This document shows, piece by piece, positions 48,376-49,882 of a stretch of DNA of 49,882 nucleotides. This DNA comes from a virus. The position numbers were made by a program, and so were the translations under genes. The stretch covers positions 1 through 49,882 of the IMG/VR virus record IMGVR_UViG_3300010396_000054. One strand, given 5' to 3'. The notes below the pieces were generated by a model. The model made no database searches. It was not told where the DNA came from and saw only the letters and a program-made list of their open reading frames with translations. Position 1 is the first letter of the stretch; every line of letters starts with the position of its first letter.

Positions 48376-49776
48376 CTAGGCGCTCCGCGGCTGAAGACTG
48401 GCGATGACGCTTTTCGCGCCGTCGAAATAGACTTTCACCGTGCTTATTGGGCCGCCGCGGTTCTTCGCCACGATCAGCTCGGCGTGATGGCGGCACTCTT
48501 CGAGCGCCACGTCATGGTCGGCCAGGGCCGCCGCGTATGCGGCGTCAGTTGTGGTCGGCTTCCTGACTGGCTGTTCTCGCTCGAGGTAGTAGGCTCTCCG
48601 ATAGGCGAAGATCACCACGTCGGCGTCCTGTTCGATGTCGCCGGACTCCCTCAGGTCCGCCAAGGTGGGGCGCTTGTCGTCGCGCTGCTCCACGGCCCTG
48701 GAGAGCTGGGAGAGCAGCAGGACCGGAACGGGGAGTTCCTTGGCGAGCGTCGCAAGGGCGTTGGTCGTGTCGCCGATCTCCAGCCGCCGGTTCTCCTGCC
48801 GACCGCCCTGGCGCATCTTCTGCAAGTGATCGATAATGACGAGGGAGAGGCCGCCCTGCCGCATCATCCGCCGGCACGCCTGGCGGATGTACGCGGCGGA
48901 CACCGCCCCCCGTTCGTCGATGAAGACCGGCAGGCGGCCGATTTCCTCGCCGGCATCCATGACCCGGTTCCAGTCGTTGTCGGAGAGCTCGCCGCGGTCC
49001 TGCTGGTCGGTGGGAATTCCGGTGAGGCGGGAAATCCACCGGGCGACCCAGAGCTGCCGGGTTTGCTCGAGCGAGAAGATCGCGACCCGGCCGTCCTTGC
49101 GCGCGACGTTGTGCGCGATGACGCCTCCGAGGAGCGACTTCCCCATTGACGGTCTGCCGGCGAGGATATGGAGCCGGCCGGCTTTCAGGCCGCCCAGGAG
49201 CCGGTCGAGATCGTGGAGACCCGTGGCGAGGCCGGTGATCCTGCCGCCCGCCTTGTGCGCCTCGGAGACAGCGGCGACATGCTCCTTGAGGGCTTGAGAG
49301 GCCGGGACGAGGCCGCCGCGGCTGCCGTGCTCGGCGAGGGCGTAAAGCCCCTCCTCCGCCCGCGCCACGATGCTTTCGGCCGCGTCTTCCCGCCCCGACA
49401 AGGCCGCTTCCGTCATCTCGTTCGCGATCGCGACGATTTCGCGCCGACGCCAGCACTCGAGGATGGTTCGGCCATAGTCGGCGGCATTCACAACGGAGAT
49501 CACCGACGTTACCAGCCTAGCGAGGTAGCCGGCGCCGTCCTTGTCTTGGTCGAAGAGGTTCTTGAGCGAGACGCCGTTTGCGACGCGGCCGGCGGCAATG
49601 AGCTTTCCAGCCGCCTCGTAGAGACGGGCGTGCATCGGCTCGGAGAAATGCTCAGGCAGCAGGAAGTCCGAGACCCGTTCATAGGCGCGGTTGTCCATCA
49701 GGATCGCGCCCAGCAAGCCTTGCTCGGCCTCGACGTTGGTCGGCATCACCAAGGGCTCGCGCTCGCCGAAGGGCAT
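48376..49776 (-). CDS. dnaB: replicative DNA helicase (DnaB-like)
   Basis: The 466-residue protein has the N-terminal DnaB domain (NVEAEQGLLGAILMDNRAYE), linker, and RecA-type core: Walker A GRPSMGKS at 207-214, the strand VAIFSLEQTR, Walker B LSLVIIDHLQ near 310-319, and LAKELPVPVLLLSQLSRAVE followed by LADLRESGDIEQDADVVIF, all textbook DnaB motifs. It unwinds DNA at the fork and partners with primase. The start is just after the upstream stop; an ATG ten codons later is an alternative. Confidence 0.9.
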   Translation of the reverse strand: MPFGEREPLVMPTNVEAEQGLLGAILMDNRAYERVSDFLLPEHFSEPMHARLYEAAGKLIAAGRVANGVSLKNLFDQDKDGAGYLARLVTSVISVVNAADYGRTILECWRRREIVAIANEMTEAALSGREDAAESIVARAEEGLYALAEHGSRGGLVPASQALKEHVAAVSEAHKAGGRITGLATGLHDLDRLLGGLKAGRLHILAGRPSMGKSLLGGVIAHNVARKDGRVAIFSLEQTRQLWVARWISRLTGIPTDQQDRGELSDNDWNRVMDAGEEIGRLPVFIDERGAVSAAYIRQACRRMMRQGGLSLVIIDHLQKMRQGGRQENRRLEIGDTTNALATLAKELPVPVLLLSQLSRAVEQRDDKRPTLADLRESGDIEQDADVVIFAYRRAYYLEREQPVRKPTTTDAAYAAALADHDVALEECRHHAELIVAKNRGGPISTVKVYFDGAKSVIASLQPRSA

Positions 49777-49882
49777 CTAGGCGGCCTTCCTGCTCTTCGC
49801 GAGCTTGTCGCGGTACTCGGTCATAAGAGCCTCGGCATCGTCGGGGACGAACGAGCGGCAAAACCGTTCATAGGCGGCGAGA
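49777..49882 (-). CDS. C-terminus of an upstream gene, cut by window edge
   Basis: The last 34 codons of an open frame run in from the right edge: RFCRSFVPDDAEALMTEYRD, then KLAKSRKAA and TAG. The stop is directly before the DnaB start, with no gap. The text is helical and charged. It is likely part of the same replication operon. Nothing more can be said. Confidence 0.5.
   Translation of the reverse strand, partial: LAAYERFCRSFVPDDAEALMTEYRDKLAKSRKAA

Overview
The window is the interior of a contractile-tailed (myovirus-type) phage or prophage genome. GC content is high, roughly 60% by eye, and GTG and TTG starts are frequent. The host is probably an alphaproteobacterium; this is inferred from composition and protein style, not proven. 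No integrase, attachment site, tRNA, rRNA or CRISPR array is visible, and neither edge holds clear host genes. It could be a lytic phage, a temperate phage or an integrated prophage.

Layout. Almost everything reads on the minus strand, so the functional order runs from high to low coordinates. At 49.9-47.3 kb lie a DnaB-type helicase and a probable helicase-loader or replisome organiser. At 47.5-45.3 kb lie small accessory proteins. At 45.3-44.7 kb is a NusG-like (NGN plus KOW) protein, a good candidate for a phage antiterminator. At 44.6-43.4 kb is a divergent control region with inverted repeats, a small Cro/CI-type HTH protein and several microproteins. The packaging genes (small and large terminase) occupy 43.3-41.5 kb. 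A cassette of two glycosyltransferase-like proteins, a methyltransferase and a lectin-like protein sits at 40.7-37.0 kb, between terminase and portal. The head module at 36.8-29.4 kb holds portal, MuF-like protein, a Nudix-protease-scaffold fusion, cement protein and major capsid. Neck genes follow at 29.3-26.0 kb. The tail holds sheath, tube, a sugar-nucleotide SDR-like protein, a frameshifted tail chaperone, tape measure, a compact baseplate, and a large set of spikes and fibres (25.5-2.4 kb).

A few plus-strand genes interrupt this order. They are an acyltransferase beside the fibres, a frameshifted 2-oxoglutarate dioxygenase-like gene between two fibre genes, small secreted or membrane proteins, and a 5'-truncated RecA-like ATPase at the left edge.

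How it works together. Genes are packed with ATGA or GTGA four-base overlaps, which indicates translational coupling along long operons. The most interesting features are: the glycan-enzyme cassette embedded in the structural operon; the Nudix domain fused to the capsid protease, with a likely internal scaffold start; a small beta module (E1-FCCH-like) reused in at least four virion proteins; a clear T-TTT-TTT minus-one frameshift in the tail chaperone; three consecutive fibre-like proteins with signal peptides; and an HNH endonuclease relic in the neck region. Recognisable holin and endolysin genes are absent, so lysis is probably encoded outside the window or by unrecognised small membrane proteins.
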